This document shows positions 1 through 12,167 of a stretch of 64,000 nt of DNA, piece by piece (position 1 is the first letter of the stretch; every line of letters begins with the position of its first letter). The position numbers were made by a program, and so were the translations under genes. The notes under the pieces are model-generated. The model was not told the origin of the DNA, did not search any database, and saw nothing but the letters and a program-made list of their open reading frames with translations. Source of the DNA: Sanghuangporus weigelae. Its lineage: Eukaryota > Basidiomycota > Agaricomycetes > Hymenochaetales > Hymenochaetaceae. The stretch is taken from positions 1,116,001 through 1,180,000 of the forward strand of contig CP137320.1 of the NCBI GenBank assembly GCA_033182465.1. The letters are read 5' to 3'.

Positions 1-13
1 TCTCGATTTGTAG

Positions 14-552
14 GCGAGGAGATCAGGAGCGGTCGTTGGGACAGACAAAAAGGTCACTGCTGGTACTAACAAGGGTCACGTTGGTATGTAATGAGGGTTT
101 TCCCCATCGGTTGCGTATTTATGTCCTTCTAGGACCCGACCATCAGCGTATCGCTAAGCTTGACCGTGAAAACGAGGTTGCGCCACCTCCAAAAGTGCCG
201 CCAACAGTTGGCAAGGTGCGTCTCTCTCGGATGACGTGTTCATCCGTTTGCTCGTTGAATAATACTGATGACATGCAATTGTTTGCTTCAGGCCATCCAA
301 ACTGCGCGCGCAGAGCTCCAGATGTCTCAGAAGGATCTGGCACAGAAGGTCAATGAGAAGCCTTCGGTGATCCAAGACTATGAGGCGGGTAAGGCGATCC
401 CGAACCCCCAGATCCTTGGTAAGCTCGAGCGTGCACTCAAGGTCAAACTTCGGGGTAAGTCGATTTTGAATCACATAATGATATCGTGTTTTCTGACTAG
501 AAATGTAGGTAGCGAGATTGGGAAGAAACTGGAGGGGCCAAAGAAAGCATGA
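14..552 (+). CDS. MBF1: Multiprotein-bridging factor 1 (MBF1), 5' end outside window
   Basis: This is a transcriptional coactivator that bridges TBP and bZIP activators; in fungi it also acts in ribosome quality control. Visible exons are 14-83, 133-215, 292-454 and 509-552, joined in phase. The protein reads through the MBF1 N-terminal part ([17 protein letters not shown], then [20 protein letters not shown]) into the Cro/C1-type helix-turn-helix ([20 protein letters not shown]) and the basic tail ending in EGPKKA. The 5' exon or exons lie off the left edge: an acceptor TAG precedes base 14 and no start codon is visible. The last exon codes only 14 residues. The gene converges on the gamma-tubulin gene. 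The identification is secure because the sequence follows the family almost without gaps; only the N-terminal 20 or so residues are missing. Confidence 0.95.
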
Positions 553-805
553 TTCTGTTCCTTGTCCCCTCCACAAAGTGTGCTATTGCGCTCCAGTTTC
601 TTTGAATGTTCTGTTCTACCACGTGTAATGTTTATTGCTTAGACATTCTTCTTGTCCTTATCGTCCTTGTCATTAGTGCAACAAATGCTATTTGCTCTTT
701 GGATTGGAAAAAAGATAAGGCCCTCAAATAGAGATGAAGGCATCATGATACAGTAATAATACGAAGGTAAGATGATCAATACAAAAGATTATACCAATCA
801 AGAGA

Positions 806-2702
806 TCAAGTAGCGTGGTCATCAAGCGAGGTGCCCTTGACATTATGGTCAGTATGCACCACAGAAACGAGGCGGATTACGTACGTAAGAAATATAATCC
901 GGACTTTCACAAGCCTTGTACTCTTTCAAGAGCTCGTCGACAGTTGCCCTGTAAGTCAATGAGTCATGTTACAGTAAGCTTGCTTCGGAGAAGTCGTACC
1001 GTGATTCGTCAAATTCAGATAGATCATTGTGGAACATCGATTCTTTCTTGTATTGATCCAAGAATGCATTACGTTTCCGCAGCCGATCGTATTGATCAAG
1101 CATGCGCTTGAAGAGCTGCAGACACGTGCATTAGGTTAGACTCGGAATGGCGCGAAGAATACAGAGGACCACTAACGGAAGCGATGCTGGTGTGGTTTGC
1201 GAGCATCAGGCCACTGACTCGATGGCTCGTAGTAACGTATGGCGACCTGCGCGTCAAAGCAACTTGAATAGATGCTGGACCCCACGGTATGAACGTCGCG
1301 AGTTGCCGTTCACGAATCCGGAGAAGGGATTGGTGGACCTGGAAAGCAACGAGTCGATCAGACAAGGCGTGAGACTGGATGTGAATGTATGTAATACGCA
1401 CGTCAGTGGGGTCGACTTCTCCCTGGATGATGTTCAGGATAGAAATGTAGCATGCTGTCTTGCTCGGTGTGGTTGAAACCATCCGGTTCTTAGGTTGTAA
1501 GAGTCGGCGCATGACATCAAGTACTGTCGTTCGTCGGATCGGTTTGGCCTACAAGTATGAACCAAAGGCTCGTGTCAATGCCGGGTATGATTCGTGTGAT
1601 GAATGAGACAACGCACTTTGTCTATCTGATCACTAGTGAAAGGCGTATATGAAGTCATGAGGAAGTGACATCGAGGAGTTGGGATGAGAGAAGCGATGAT
1701 GCCAACGAGGTCGTTGTTCATGTACCCGGGGTATCGGAGAGTCTGGGTGCTCGCAGCAATGACAGTCGAAGCCTGAACGAATAACAGTGAGTGCTCGATA
1801 CCTATAAATGAAAGAAATAACGCACAAGTTGATTCGTCTGGTCAAACGATGGCGTCTGGACACGTAGTCTGTCTGCACATAGTCGAGCAAGGGCTCCATT
1901 ATCGAGCACGACAACCGAGTCGGCGTGGTTCGTAAGTCGCTTAAGTGTTAGCAGCGAGTTGTACGGTTGCACGACCACGTCCCCTTCATTCGCATTAGGA
2001 AAGACCGAGTATGTCTGAATGAGCTTCTTCGGGAACTTGTCATTCAATCGCTCGAGCATGTATGACCCAAGACCCGATCCTGTACCACCGGCTATTGAGT
2101 GCATCAACATGAATCCCTACATCGTTGAAAGAAAAAGACATTTGGTATACATCATCTATGCCCAAAGATAGCAAGAACGTACCTCCAACGAGTCGCTTCC
2201 CTCAGCCTCACGGTCAACCATCTCCATAACATCTTCATAAATGCGCTCCCCGGCAGAATAGCCCTGCGCCCAAATGTTACCTGCACCACCACCATCTTTG
2301 GATATGTAGATGTTTTCGGGGTTATATAGGCTGTGATAAGGCGAAGCAAGTATATTGTTTATCACCTGCCCGCCAAATCTTTCAGGTTAATCTGTATACA
2401 CGATACGCAAAAGGCGAACACACCCGAGGCTCAAGGTCGACAAGAATAGCACGTGGGATGTAGTGCTCGTCGTCTGCCTGGTAAAAGAATACGTCCTTTC
2501 TATCACCGCCCTCTGTGGCCCATTCTTCTAGGATTCCCTCGTTGTTGATCCCATGTTCGGCGCATAGGCGTTGCCAGTACACCGAACCCACTGCGATCCA
2601 ATTGAAAACCACACTTATAGGCGTCATTGTGTGCTAGAAGATGTTCTGCTTACTTTGGTTCCCGCATTGCCCGAGCTGTACGGTCACTATTTCTCGAGGC
2701 AT
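806..2702 (-). CDS. TUB4: Gamma-tubulin
   Basis: This is the nucleator of microtubules in the gamma-tubulin complex at spindle pole bodies. The start [16 protein letters not shown] is the canonical gamma-tubulin N-terminus. It is followed by exons with [19 protein letters not shown], the [13 protein letters not shown] loop, the GTP-binding tubulin signature [10 protein letters not shown] near 2060, and the C-terminal half with [14 protein letters not shown] and [19 protein letters not shown]. Many short introns interrupt it. The final intron (884-836, donor GTACGT, branch TACTGAC) leaves a last exon of nine codons (GTSLDDHAT) ending at 806. If that intron were retained, a different short tail would result. 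Two ACGCGT boxes lie 33-75 bp upstream of the start. The family assignment is secure; minor uncertainty remains in exon borders, notably the last. Confidence 0.95.
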
Positions 2703-3165
2703 GGTCGTAGAGTGAAGTCAATTCGTAAAAGGGCACGCGTCAAAAAACGAAGTCAGAGGACATGTGACGCGACGCGTCCCAAAGTCACACGTAACTAGAT
2801 ACGATACACACCACACTCTGGCAGTACGCAAAAATATATGCACTGAGATAGTGTTTCATTCTAGCTAAGAAGACTATACCTACCTACCTATTTACCTACC
2901 GGATGCGTGTGATGAAAACAACAGGAAACTTATGCAATTGATAATGAACCATACTCACGAAGAGCGCTGCGATGTGAATTGAGGAAATGAAGAGATGAAA
3001 TAATTTGAAAAGCAAACTGTTGCGTCAACATGAAATAAAAACGACAGCAGAAACAATGTGACAGGAAGTGAGTAGGTGGTTGCGCGGGTCGGAGAAAAAA
3101 AAGCATAAAGGATACAGTCTCTTAAAAATAGGCGGAAATAATCTCCACAGATGGAGAAGCACGTT
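2703..3165. other. Spacer: gamma-tubulin promoter and nucleoporin 3' region
   Basis: No coding potential was recognised. The half near 2703-2800 carries two ACGCGT boxes (2735-2740 and 2772-2777) and is the presumed gamma-tubulin promoter. A degenerate TACC/TTACC tandem tract lies at about 2879-2900. The rest is AT-rich and probably contains the 3' UTR of the nucleoporin gene. Confidence 0.5.
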
Positions 3166-6100
3166 TCATCGCTTCACATTCGCGCGTCTGGGTAACTTCT
3201 TTATACTACGTCCCTGCGCTGTATTAGGAGGTGGAGCGCCGATGTTGAACAACCCACCCCCGGATCCACTCCCAGATCCACTTGGCTGCCCGAATGTAAA
3301 CGCCGGAGCGCTTCCGCTTGTACCTGACGCTTGCGGTAGTCCAGTCGCACCAGTCGCAGGAGACGACGGTGCGCTGGAACCGAACGAAAAGGGATTGCTA
3401 GTAGATGCGGCAGGAGCACCAAACGAGAAGGCAGGCGTATTTGCGAACGGACTGCTTGGTGTCGAACCCGGCGCTGCTGAAGGCTGCGTTTGCTGAGAGG
3501 GTGCGGCAAACGGATTAGCCACGGGAGCAGACGGTTGCTGCTGTCCAAACGTGAATGGCGTTGATGATGTACCAGAAGGCTGAGTCTGAGTAAAGGGATT
3601 CGGAGGACCAGCACCGAACGCTGTCGCGGGCGGAGCGGGCTGATCTGATTTCGCACCGAATGAGAAAGACGTCGAAATAGCTGGCGCAGAAGCTGTGCGA
3701 TTGAAATTGAAGCCGCCACCTTCAGGCGGCTTGTTCTCGTCCTTCGGACCAAAAGGATTGGAAGCTGGAGGTGCCCCAAACGTGAATGCAGGTCCCGTGT
3801 TCGTACTCTGTCCGAAGGGATTCACAGGCGTTGGCCCAGCACCGAAAGTTATGCTGCTAGCAGGCCTCTTCTGACCATTATTTGTATCCATCTGAACCGG
3901 GCTTTCTTCCATGTTCATCCCTTCATCTGGTTTTGAAGGCGGTGTAACCGGGCGCGGAGGCTGAGCTCCAAAGGCAAATGGAGACGCGTTCGTGGGCGTT
4001 GACGGGGCTGATCCTGGAGCAGTCCCATTCTGCTTAACAGGAGTCCCGAAAGTAAAACCTGCAGGAGCTGCAGATGGTATCGGGGTACCGAAAGTGAATG
4101 GTGAGCTTTGGCGCTCACCAGCCGGAGGCGTCGCTGGAGGTGCTCCAAACGCGAAAGGACTTGCAGGTTTCGCTGCGTCTGTACTCGGCGTAGCTGGTGC
4201 CGCTGGAGCCACCGATGACCCAAACGTAAACCCAATTCCTCCAGGTTGACCGCCAAACAAGGGTTTTGGAGCTGCAACAATATCGTTTCCGCCCGAGGCA
4301 GATACATTACTTGTAGCACTGGACATGGGAGGTGCACCAAACGGAAATGGAGACTTCTGTTCTGTAGCAGCAGGTGCATTCTGTCCCGACTGGGTTGATG
4401 GAGCTGCAGATGTTTTGTTCGCCGTTTCGGCTGTCTGGGGCTGTCCAAGTGTGAACGCTGGCTTTGGTGCTGAGTCCCCGGACGCATTCTGAGCAGGTTG
4501 GCTTGGCTGGCTAGGGAATGCGGAAACTGTAGGAGAACCAGTTCCAAAGAGTGGCTTGGGAACATTGGAAGTCGTGCCTGCACCGAAATTGAAGAACGGA
4601 GATGGGCCAAAGCCGTTCGGCTTCTTCTCTGGCTCAGACTGCTTCGCAGGGGCGAACTGTGTCTGAGACACCTGAGTGGCCGTCGATGATATGTCACCAG
4701 ATGTTGTTGTACCACCAGGCTGTGCAACAGGCGATACATCTAGCTGCTGCGGCTCGCTAGATCCAGTAGCGAGTTGCTTCGGTGGCCCACCAGACAACGG
4801 AGGAGCTGCTAGTTGACTAGATGCACTTGATCCTTCCATAGGTTTCGATCCAAGATCAAAGGGCTTGACTGCTCCCGCAAAGAGCTTTGGAGGAGCACTA
4901 GGTGCTGCCTTGTTCCCATCCCAAAGTGGATTCTCAGGATCCTTGACTGGAGTGGCTGGACTCGGGTTCGGTATCGGCACATTAAGCGGAGAAGGTGTCT
5001 TGGGTAGCGAAGCAGCAGACTTGTCACCTGCTAGCAATTGAGAGTTAGCGAAGAAATTCGGAATTCCTGAAGGTTTTGATGCAGTGCTGGAGACTTCTAT
5101 ACCACTGGATCTAGAAGGATCAGGAGGGGCCGTGAAGAAACTTGGAGCGGTCGCGACCTTCTTTGCTTCGTTTGCTTGTTGATTCGGGGTTGCGGGCTCA
5201 ACCGAGACCGATGGAATAGTTATCACTGAATCATCTTTCTTCTTTTCGCCTTCTAGAGTCGAAGATTGAAATGTCGAGGACGATGAGGTAGGCATCTTAA
5301 ATGCGGGAGGTTTAAACATCGTGCTAGTGCTGGGGACAGTTGCTTGACTCCCGAGAGAGAAGGGCAGCGACTGGATAGGCGGCTCCTTGGCCTTTGAGTG
5401 ATCATGGTTGACAATTGAAGTCTGTATTGTATTGAAAATCAGAGAGGCACGACCTTGGAATGAAAATATGCATACATCACTTGGGAACGAAAATCCTTTC
5501 GGTGCTTCATAGGCAGGCACTTTCGCTTTTCCAACATCATCCTGGCCTTTCTCTCTCGCAGCTGAAACATCCATCATAATCTCGTCCTCTACAGTAACAC
5601 TCTCATCATCGTTGGTGGTTGCAGAAAACTTATTTAAAGGACGTGACAAGGGCACTGAACGCTGTCCGGGCTCACGCGTACGCGCACGACCAACACGTCC
5701 GTATGGCTGTTGACGACCACCCGTCGTAGTTGTAGGTTGCCGTCCAAACGGATCCGTGGCATTCGAAGATGGTCCCGAAAGCATATCGACAGTTGCATTA
5801 GCGTTCCTGTTCAGTTTCGTTCGCTCATCCTCGGATCCGGAAGGAATCTGAGCAGAGACACCAACGTCTCTCTTGACAACAGGCGGTTCCACGTCAGTTT
5901 CCATTTCATCATCCTCCTCGATGTTAGTGAGAGCAGAATCAGCAATCTTTTTTTGTCGATCTTCTTCCTCCTCCTGCTTCCGACGAGTCATTATCTTCCG
6001 CACGTTGCTCTTGCGAGCGTATGGCTTGCCGTCGTCCCGCGCGTCCAAGTCGGCGTCATACCTTTCGGCCATTCCCAAACTGGGTCTCGATACCCTACCC

Positions 6101-7251
6101 TTCTTGGACATCGGAACCGGCACGTGAGAACGTTTTGGCTTGAGGAACGCTGGTATTTCACTTGCGTCCTTATACCTGGACGGTAGAATCGGTGTCTTGT
6201 ATAGTTCAAGTTCATGAAAAGTTTTCTCCGAAAGACTCTTTGACGGTTGAAGGATAGCTTAAATAGGAATGGGAGAAGAAGCGTGTGAAAATGGTGTACG
6301 AGAAGTAATATGTTGGGAAATGAAAATACCATCGGAAGGTGCAATCTGATCGGAAATACTCGAGTTACATCCAAGACTGGACAGAGTCCGACCCTGGCCT
6401 GGGCCGCGAGACTAGAGAGATGATTTAGTTGAGAGCACAATCAATGAACATATAGATTCACGCACTCCACGAGAGACTTCAGCAAGTGTACCCAACGAAA
6501 TTGTTTTATGTGTACCAAGCTCCTGATCTTGTTTCTCTTCTGCCGGAGGCTTAACAAATGCCGGTCGACTTTGAAGATTAGAAAATGGAGGCGGTGCAGA
6601 TGATTCACGACGTAAACGCCTCGAAGGACTAGGCTGAGGTGTGAGAGATGTCCGTAGCCTAAGTGGAGTGCGGGGACGATCCGAATCGTCGTCATGAGCA
6701 ACAGACCGCGCCGGACTCGATCTAGTCGGTGAATCAGCGGGTAAAGGTATCATTGTCGGATCACGTTTGAAGATAGCATAGCGAGATGCCGGGTCTACGG
6801 ACATGGTGCGATTGCCTGACGACGGGGGCGGCGGTCCAAATATTGACGTTCGTCTGCCCGTCACGTCCTTCTCGTCACTTGCTCGATGCGTACCGAATCG
6901 AGTAGCATGGGAGTCAAATGGTGGTTTAAATGTTGGCGGATCAAGGTAGCCTCCTGTGGTCGATGGTCGAACACGCTCTGGAGAACGCTCAGGACTGTCG
7001 ACCCGCATACGCTTGCCTGTCCTTTCAGCCTGCTGCTCCTCGAGGTCTTCAGCATCTCGAGCAGCGACTCTTCTTCGTTTTCCCAGGTCCTCAAAGCCCT
7101 CCTGATTCGATGCAAACCACGTCAGGGGAGCAGAGACGATGTTCTTGATGGTACCGAGAAGCGAGCTCGATCGGGACATTGGCTCCGTCTTTCGGGAGTA
7201 CGGTTTGTCGCGCTTGCTCAGAGCATTCGACTTCGCCCTCGAGGCAAACAT
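3166..7251 (-). CDS. FG-repeat nucleoporin with N-terminal amphipathic helix (Nup1/Nup60/Nup124-like)
   Basis: This is a nuclear-basket-type nucleoporin that would form part of the permeability barrier and bind karyopherins. The N-terminal exon (start MFASRAKSNALSKRDK) contains LLGTIKNIVSAPLTWF, a likely membrane-binding amphipathic helix like those of Nup1/Nup60/Nup153, and basic NLS-like clusters (GKRRRVAAR, GKRMRVDS). A conserved-looking block (ELYKTPILPSRY, EIPAFLKP) and a charged coiled segment follow. The last 700 or so residues are Ser/Pro/Ala-rich with many FTFG, FAFG, FSFG and FGxxP repeats, ending in a basic tail. An intron, or introns, of unresolved structure joins exon 1 (donor GTGCGT near 6471) to the exon beginning near 6247; a single 220-nt intron is phase-consistent. 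A 54-nt stop-free intron is likely at 5475-5422. An in-frame upstream ATG at 7371 exists but adds unconserved sequence. The exact orthologue is uncertain. Confidence 0.82.
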
Positions 7252-7513
7252 CGCAGACTGTGGAGGGCCTTGAGGACCCGGGCGCGGAAGCAGATGGTGG
7301 ATGGATGGGAAAAACTCGTGCGTCACATGTGTGATCAATAATGAGCTTTTTTGTGACGAAACGTGAGTCACGCGTCATGACGTATTAGTTCGGCGCGTCG
7401 ATCTCTTGAGCCGAAGTTCGCCTTGCCTTGACGGACGGATTTACGGGAGACCGCGACTCAGACACTCCTTTAGCATGAACGTGGATAACATCCAGCTCTG
7501 AGCTCGACCGGAC
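7252..7513. promoter_or_regulatory. Divergent promoter region of nucleoporin and YME2
   Basis: A 262 bp spacer between two divergent starts must hold both promoters. It contains a near-palindrome around 7366-7381 (GAGTCACGCGTCATGACG) combining an ACGCGT box with TGAC half-sites. No clear TATA box is seen. Confidence 0.45.
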
Positions 7514-10500
7514 ATGTACATCTTGTCAAGAGCGCGGCCATTCCGCCAGACTTTCGGCGCTCCGATACGAGCTTCGCCATGCTTACGCGTCAGATTACTG
7601 GGCTCTACGGTGGAAGAATCGAATGGAACTGCGGCGAGCAAGGAAGCGTGCTTGTTCATCGACTCCGTCTTCCCTGTACGCTTCGGAGCATGGGAGTAAG
7701 CTGGTTCCGCTACTGGTAATCGCAATTGTGCTCAGAGCCTTACGATAGTTTGCGTCACTACATTGGTATTTTCCGCGAAGACCATCTTCTCCAGAACCTT
7801 CATGACATTCTCAGTTCTGTCAACACTCACTCCTTTCGTGTCCTTTCCCTCGAACCACAACACAAGGATGGTGGTGTTTTCGTGAAGTTTGCCTACAAGG
7901 AGCGATCCCAGGATGCTCTTGATGATATTGTCAAAGAACTCAACACAGCCGGTGCCACGAAAGGAGGTTTCCCGACCTGGACGGGGCTCAGGCAGACCTC
8001 CGGGAATGCTTGGATCGTCAGAGGCAAGCCATGGCGAGAAGTGTGCTTCTGTTTGAATCAGCTACTCGTCTGCTTAACTTCATATGTTATAGGACCTTCG
8101 AAGATTCCCATCAACTATGCTCAAAGTAGCGTTCCAAGGTCCCGACGTGCTTGAGGAAGGTTTGTATGAGATTCTCAGAGTAAGATCGAATTTATTTCCT
8201 GCGTAGGCTTGTTGACCGCGGTTTTCATTAGCCTTACGGACGGATACTCGATATCACTCCTCCTATGCCTGGACCAGCTGGTACTTTGCGATCGTCACTG
8301 GTCACCTTTCGGCAAGCACGCGCCTCGGCGACAGCCAGAAATTGCATACACGGTTTAAATGTTCCAAGTGCAAACGCTTTAACGCGACTTCATACCCAAT
8401 ATGAACGCCCGCTGAAAGCTCACGCGATCCGGGATTGGATCACTGGACATCCGCGACTTATGGTTTCAGTCTTCGTTTTCCTCATTGGTGCTGTCACTTA
8501 TACGGTTAATCTGAACGTCAAGTCATTATTCATTATACTAAGACTCTAATAACACCAGGTCTTCGACCCAGTAAGGGCATTTGTTGTTGAAGGAAAACTG
8601 CTGGATTGGTTCGACTACCGAAGTCAGGAGTACTTTGTCCCTCGTCTCCGATCACAAAGCTTATTTTTAAACTGCTATAGAGTTTGGCTTTTATAAATGG
8701 TTGAGAGCAAACACTATAGATCGACTCTCGTTTGCCTTGACATCTCATGAAAAAGAGGCACAAGAAAGCGACCTACATAACTGGAAGGAACGTCGCGACG
8801 CCGAAGAAGGTATACGAGCCTACCTCAACGACTTCCCAAGTGTGTACTTTGATCCTTGTACTGGATTATATCATAACCACGTACATGTATCTAGATACTG
8901 TCGCGTTTGTGCACGGTCCACAAGGTAGTGGCAAGTCAAGCATGCTTTCGGCGATCCTGAAAGATAATGATAGGTGCAATCAAAACGTGGTGTTACAATA
9001 TTATATCTAACGCTTATTATTAGACCAGTGCTCACAGTCGATTGCTCTGAGTTATTCAAGGCACATTCAGATTCGGCATTGTTGTCTTCGCTCGCACAAC
9101 AGACCGGCTACTGGCCAGTTTTCCCGTTCATCAATTCTCTTAATAACTTGATTGATGTTGCAAGTGTGGGCTTGATCGGTCAAAAAGGTGCAGTTCGTCG
9201 GGTGTCTCTCTTTGCGAAGCATGAACTAATTGACGGCTTCAGCTGGTTTGAGCTCTTCCCTGGAGGCACAAGTCCAGCAGATGCTTGAGGTCGTCGGCAC
9301 GGGTTTGAAGAAGGCCAGCACGCATGCCATACAGGACACTCAGAGAAAGCTGAGCTCCATTGAGACCGCCAAGCTACGACAGCAAGAGGAAGCAAAACGC
9401 AGGGCTGCAATGCTTCACGGTACTTGGCACGATCCTCGTCTGGATTGTGTCGCAGGTGTTGGCGTTATGTCTGAGCTTGGTCTTGGAGACGAGCTTATGC
9501 GACCTGAAGACCTTGACGAGCCCTTCGAGAATCCCAGTCCCGTGCTAGCAGATCATGAGAAATCTGGTACAGCTTTCGGTGGAGACGTTACGCACCTTAG
9601 AACGCCATCAGAGTTTCTGCAATTGGAGACGAAGCCCATAGTCATTATAAAGAACTTTGAGACTACGCGTGGACGAGACGATATTCTGAGCGTGCTTGCA
9701 AAATGGGCTGCAACGCTGGTAGAAAACGGTGTCGCCCACGTTATTGTATCGAGTGATAATCGCGAGAACGCGAAAGAACTCGCTCGAGGTGCGGTGCCAG
9801 TTCTTATTCCGTTTATGCCGCTAATCATCTTCTTTAGCGCTTCCCTCGAAATTTCTCCATACGGTGGCATTGTCAGACGCAGAAGCGTCGACCGCTCTTA
9901 CTTTCGTCGTGCAAAGGCTCCGAGAAAGTGGCATTTCGGACAGCTTTACCCCCGAACAAATAAAAGCGGTTGAGCGTCTAGGCGGACGAGCTAGCGACCT
10001 TCAGACGGTGAACTTAAGCATATTGCATTAGTAACAACCGCATTCTGACAGTTGTATTGTTTTAGCTGATACACAAGGTGCGCAGTGGGCAGCGTGTGGA
10101 GGATGCTGTGGAAGATATAATAACGCGCGGAGTATACGAGTTGCGTAAGACCGCTTTCGGAGAGGATGCAGAAGATGTAAAGACGCTTCCTTGGAGCCGC
10201 GAAGAGGCTTGGGCAGTCCTGAAACAGCTTGCAAAGACTGAGGAGGTTCGTTGAAGTCTAGCCGGGAAATTCAAAAGGCTTGCTCAAATGTGTGATAGGT
10301 ATCATACCATGACATTTTGCTAGATTTCCCTTTCAAGGGTGACGAGGCAGCTCTACGTAACTTGGAACATTCTGACCTAATAATAATCGGGACTCACGAC
10401 GGTGCGTTGTACTCTCGATGAGCTACTCCTGATCAAATGATCTCACGAATGAATATTTCAGGCCGTCCTTCAACGATTAGAGCCGGTAGACCAGTCTACA

Positions 10501-10854
10501 GATACGTCTTCCAACGGCTTGTAGCAGGTATGTGCGGGAGTGTTCTATTAAGAAGCACCATCAGAGACGTTAACTCCTGTAGACTCAGTATTTTACGCGA
10601 CTCAAGAAATGTCCTCAAATTCAGCGCGTATCGCAAGCGCTGAATCAACTGTGCGTTCGTGCGAAGAGGAGCTAAGCAAATTGTCGTCTCTCAAGGAACC
10701 GGTGCCCGTGCGTACGAGCTGGCTGGGAAAGCGGAATCCTTCAACAGTCCGCGCGACATACCTGCTCAAAAAGATGCAAGCTGCGGAGACGACGATCGAG
10801 AGGCTCGAAGCCACAAATGCGGAGCTGCGGAAGGTATTTTTAAAGAGTCGGTAA
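7514..10854 (+). CDS. YME2: Mitochondrial escape protein 2 (YME2), RRM plus AAA-like ATPase
   Basis: This is an inner-membrane mitochondrial protein implicated in nucleoid/mtDNA maintenance. A basic presequence (MYILSRARPFRQTF) leads to LFIDSVFPVRFGAW, spliced by a 53-nt intron (7696-7748) to DLRHYIGIFRED. This join restores the family motif, whereas the alternative acceptor does not keep frame. An RRM-like region follows (PYGRILDITPP, SLVTFRQARASATARNCIHG). Next come a hydrophobic segment (LMVSVFVFLIGAVTYT), a Walker A loop (VHGPQGSGKSSMLSAIL), TVDCSELF, and a Walker B-like KPIVIIKNFE. The C-terminal domain (YHDILLDFPFKGDEAAL, FYATQEM) ends in a coiled coil (TIERLEATNAELRKV). The length is about 850 residues, usual for the family. 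A weak alternative last intron (GTATTT, near 10834) would replace the last five residues with a different tail ending near 10986. Confidence 0.93.
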
Positions 10855-11516
10855 ATTATTTCATTCGAGAACCAACTTGCACGCACATCAACATTGCATG
10901 ATTTCCGTGTCTTTCCATCCTCATTATACAAAGTATCGACTCGATACTGTTGACCAAACTCGTGTGCCCATGAACGAAGTATCATAGAGGCTTATCGGAC
11001 TGCGGCATCCGTCATTGCATGCCGACGGTAAGACTAGACAGGACTATGAGATTAAGGAAGAACAGGATATCGCATTCTCCAGGTTTGATGAATAAGCGAA
11101 TAGGACCTTGAAAAGGGGATGTACCTTCGAGAAGTTGGATGTTAAGATGTACTGTACTAGAGAAACAAATCGCGTCATATTCGTCAGTTCTCTGCCTGTG
11201 AGTTTGGGAGATATGGACCAGTAGTTCCTGCTGCAACTGCCGAAACTACGAGAAGCAAAAACTGCAAAACTGTTTTCCAGAACTCAGAGTGGCAATAGAG
11301 AAGCATAATATGATGCGAAGGTATGATCCGTAAATATGATCGACAGACAGATATTTAACATCGTAAACAGGTCTTGTTCCTCATCGACAAGAAGCACGTC
11401 TCTCATTTCATGATATCTGCTAGTAGCCTTCTCATACCGTACGGGATTCTTAGCCAAGTATCATGCGAATTAAGTTTGAAAAGGCAGCCAAATCTTACAG
11501 AATAGGTCTTTTGCTA

Positions 11517-11586
11517 TCAAACGGTATCTGATAAGGTAGAGGAAGTATAAAGTCGACTAGCTGTCACATGTGACTGATGTCCCTGA
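11517..11586 (+). repeat. Left terminal inverted repeat of MITE-like element
   Basis: Pairs with 12101-12167. The core is a 20-bp perfect match plus a 9-bp perfect match separated by one mismatch. Confidence 0.7.
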
Positions 11587-12100
11587 GAAACCCTGATCTA
11601 ACCCAATTAGGAAGGACCCTAGCGGCAAAAATCTCGAGTTGAAATTTCCCGGATACTTGAAAACCACTGAGACTTCAGCTGTAGTCTGCTGCTGTGTCTG
11701 GAGGTCTCTGAAAAGACTTGTTTTCAGTCTGACTCTCTATTCCCATCACCCACGAAGCCAGCCAGAATTAGTTATTACTAATACGTGTTAGTCATAGATA
11801 ATATTACTATATTTGGGCATATTAGTAATTCGGATCCTTCCGGGAAGCGGCAAAATTCTTGGGTCAAAATTTCAATTTTTTCTTAAACTTCACCAGGATG
11901 TTGGAAAATAAGTTCTGAGCCATTTAGAATATAAAAACTTATTTCCTTAATTGGAGGACTAATTCTTAATATTTTTGTAAAATAAAACCATACATCTGTA
12001 GGTATTTACAATCTGCAGAGATGTACGGAGGCCAAATTTGTGTTTGTGTGTTGTGGGAGGCTGAATTAAAGTGTTGTGTTGTGATGCCAAATGAGGCAGG

Positions 12101-12167
12101 TCAGGGTCATGCGAGTCGCGTCACGGCTAGTCGAGTTTATACTTCCTCTACCTTAGCGACCGTTTGA
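12101..12167 (-). repeat. Right terminal inverted repeat of MITE-like element
   Basis: Inverse partner of 11517-11586. Small gaps lie between the outer TCAAACGGT and the 20-bp core, and there are scattered mismatches in the inner part. Confidence 0.7.

Larger units (their letters stand above)
11517..12167. mobile_element. Non-autonomous DNA transposon (MITE-like) with imperfect TIRs
   Basis: Both ends carry the same sequence in inverse orientation. TCAAACGGT starts the left end at 11517, and its complement ACCGTTTGA ends the right end at 12167. Inside each end there is an identical 20-mer, TAAGGTAGAGGAAGTATAAA, followed by TCGACTAGC. The similarity then fades but continues to a shared CCCTGA about 65-70 bp in. 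The 651 bp between has no coding capacity and is AT-rich. No target-site duplication could be recognised, so the outer limits may be off by a few bases and the superfamily is not assigned. The mismatches between the two ends suggest an old copy. Confidence 0.65.

Noticed and set aside
10602-10985. 127-codon frame on the minus strand overlapping the end of YME2
   Set aside because: It lies antisense to the conserved C-terminal coiled coil of YME2 and has no family resemblance; treated as a shadow frame.
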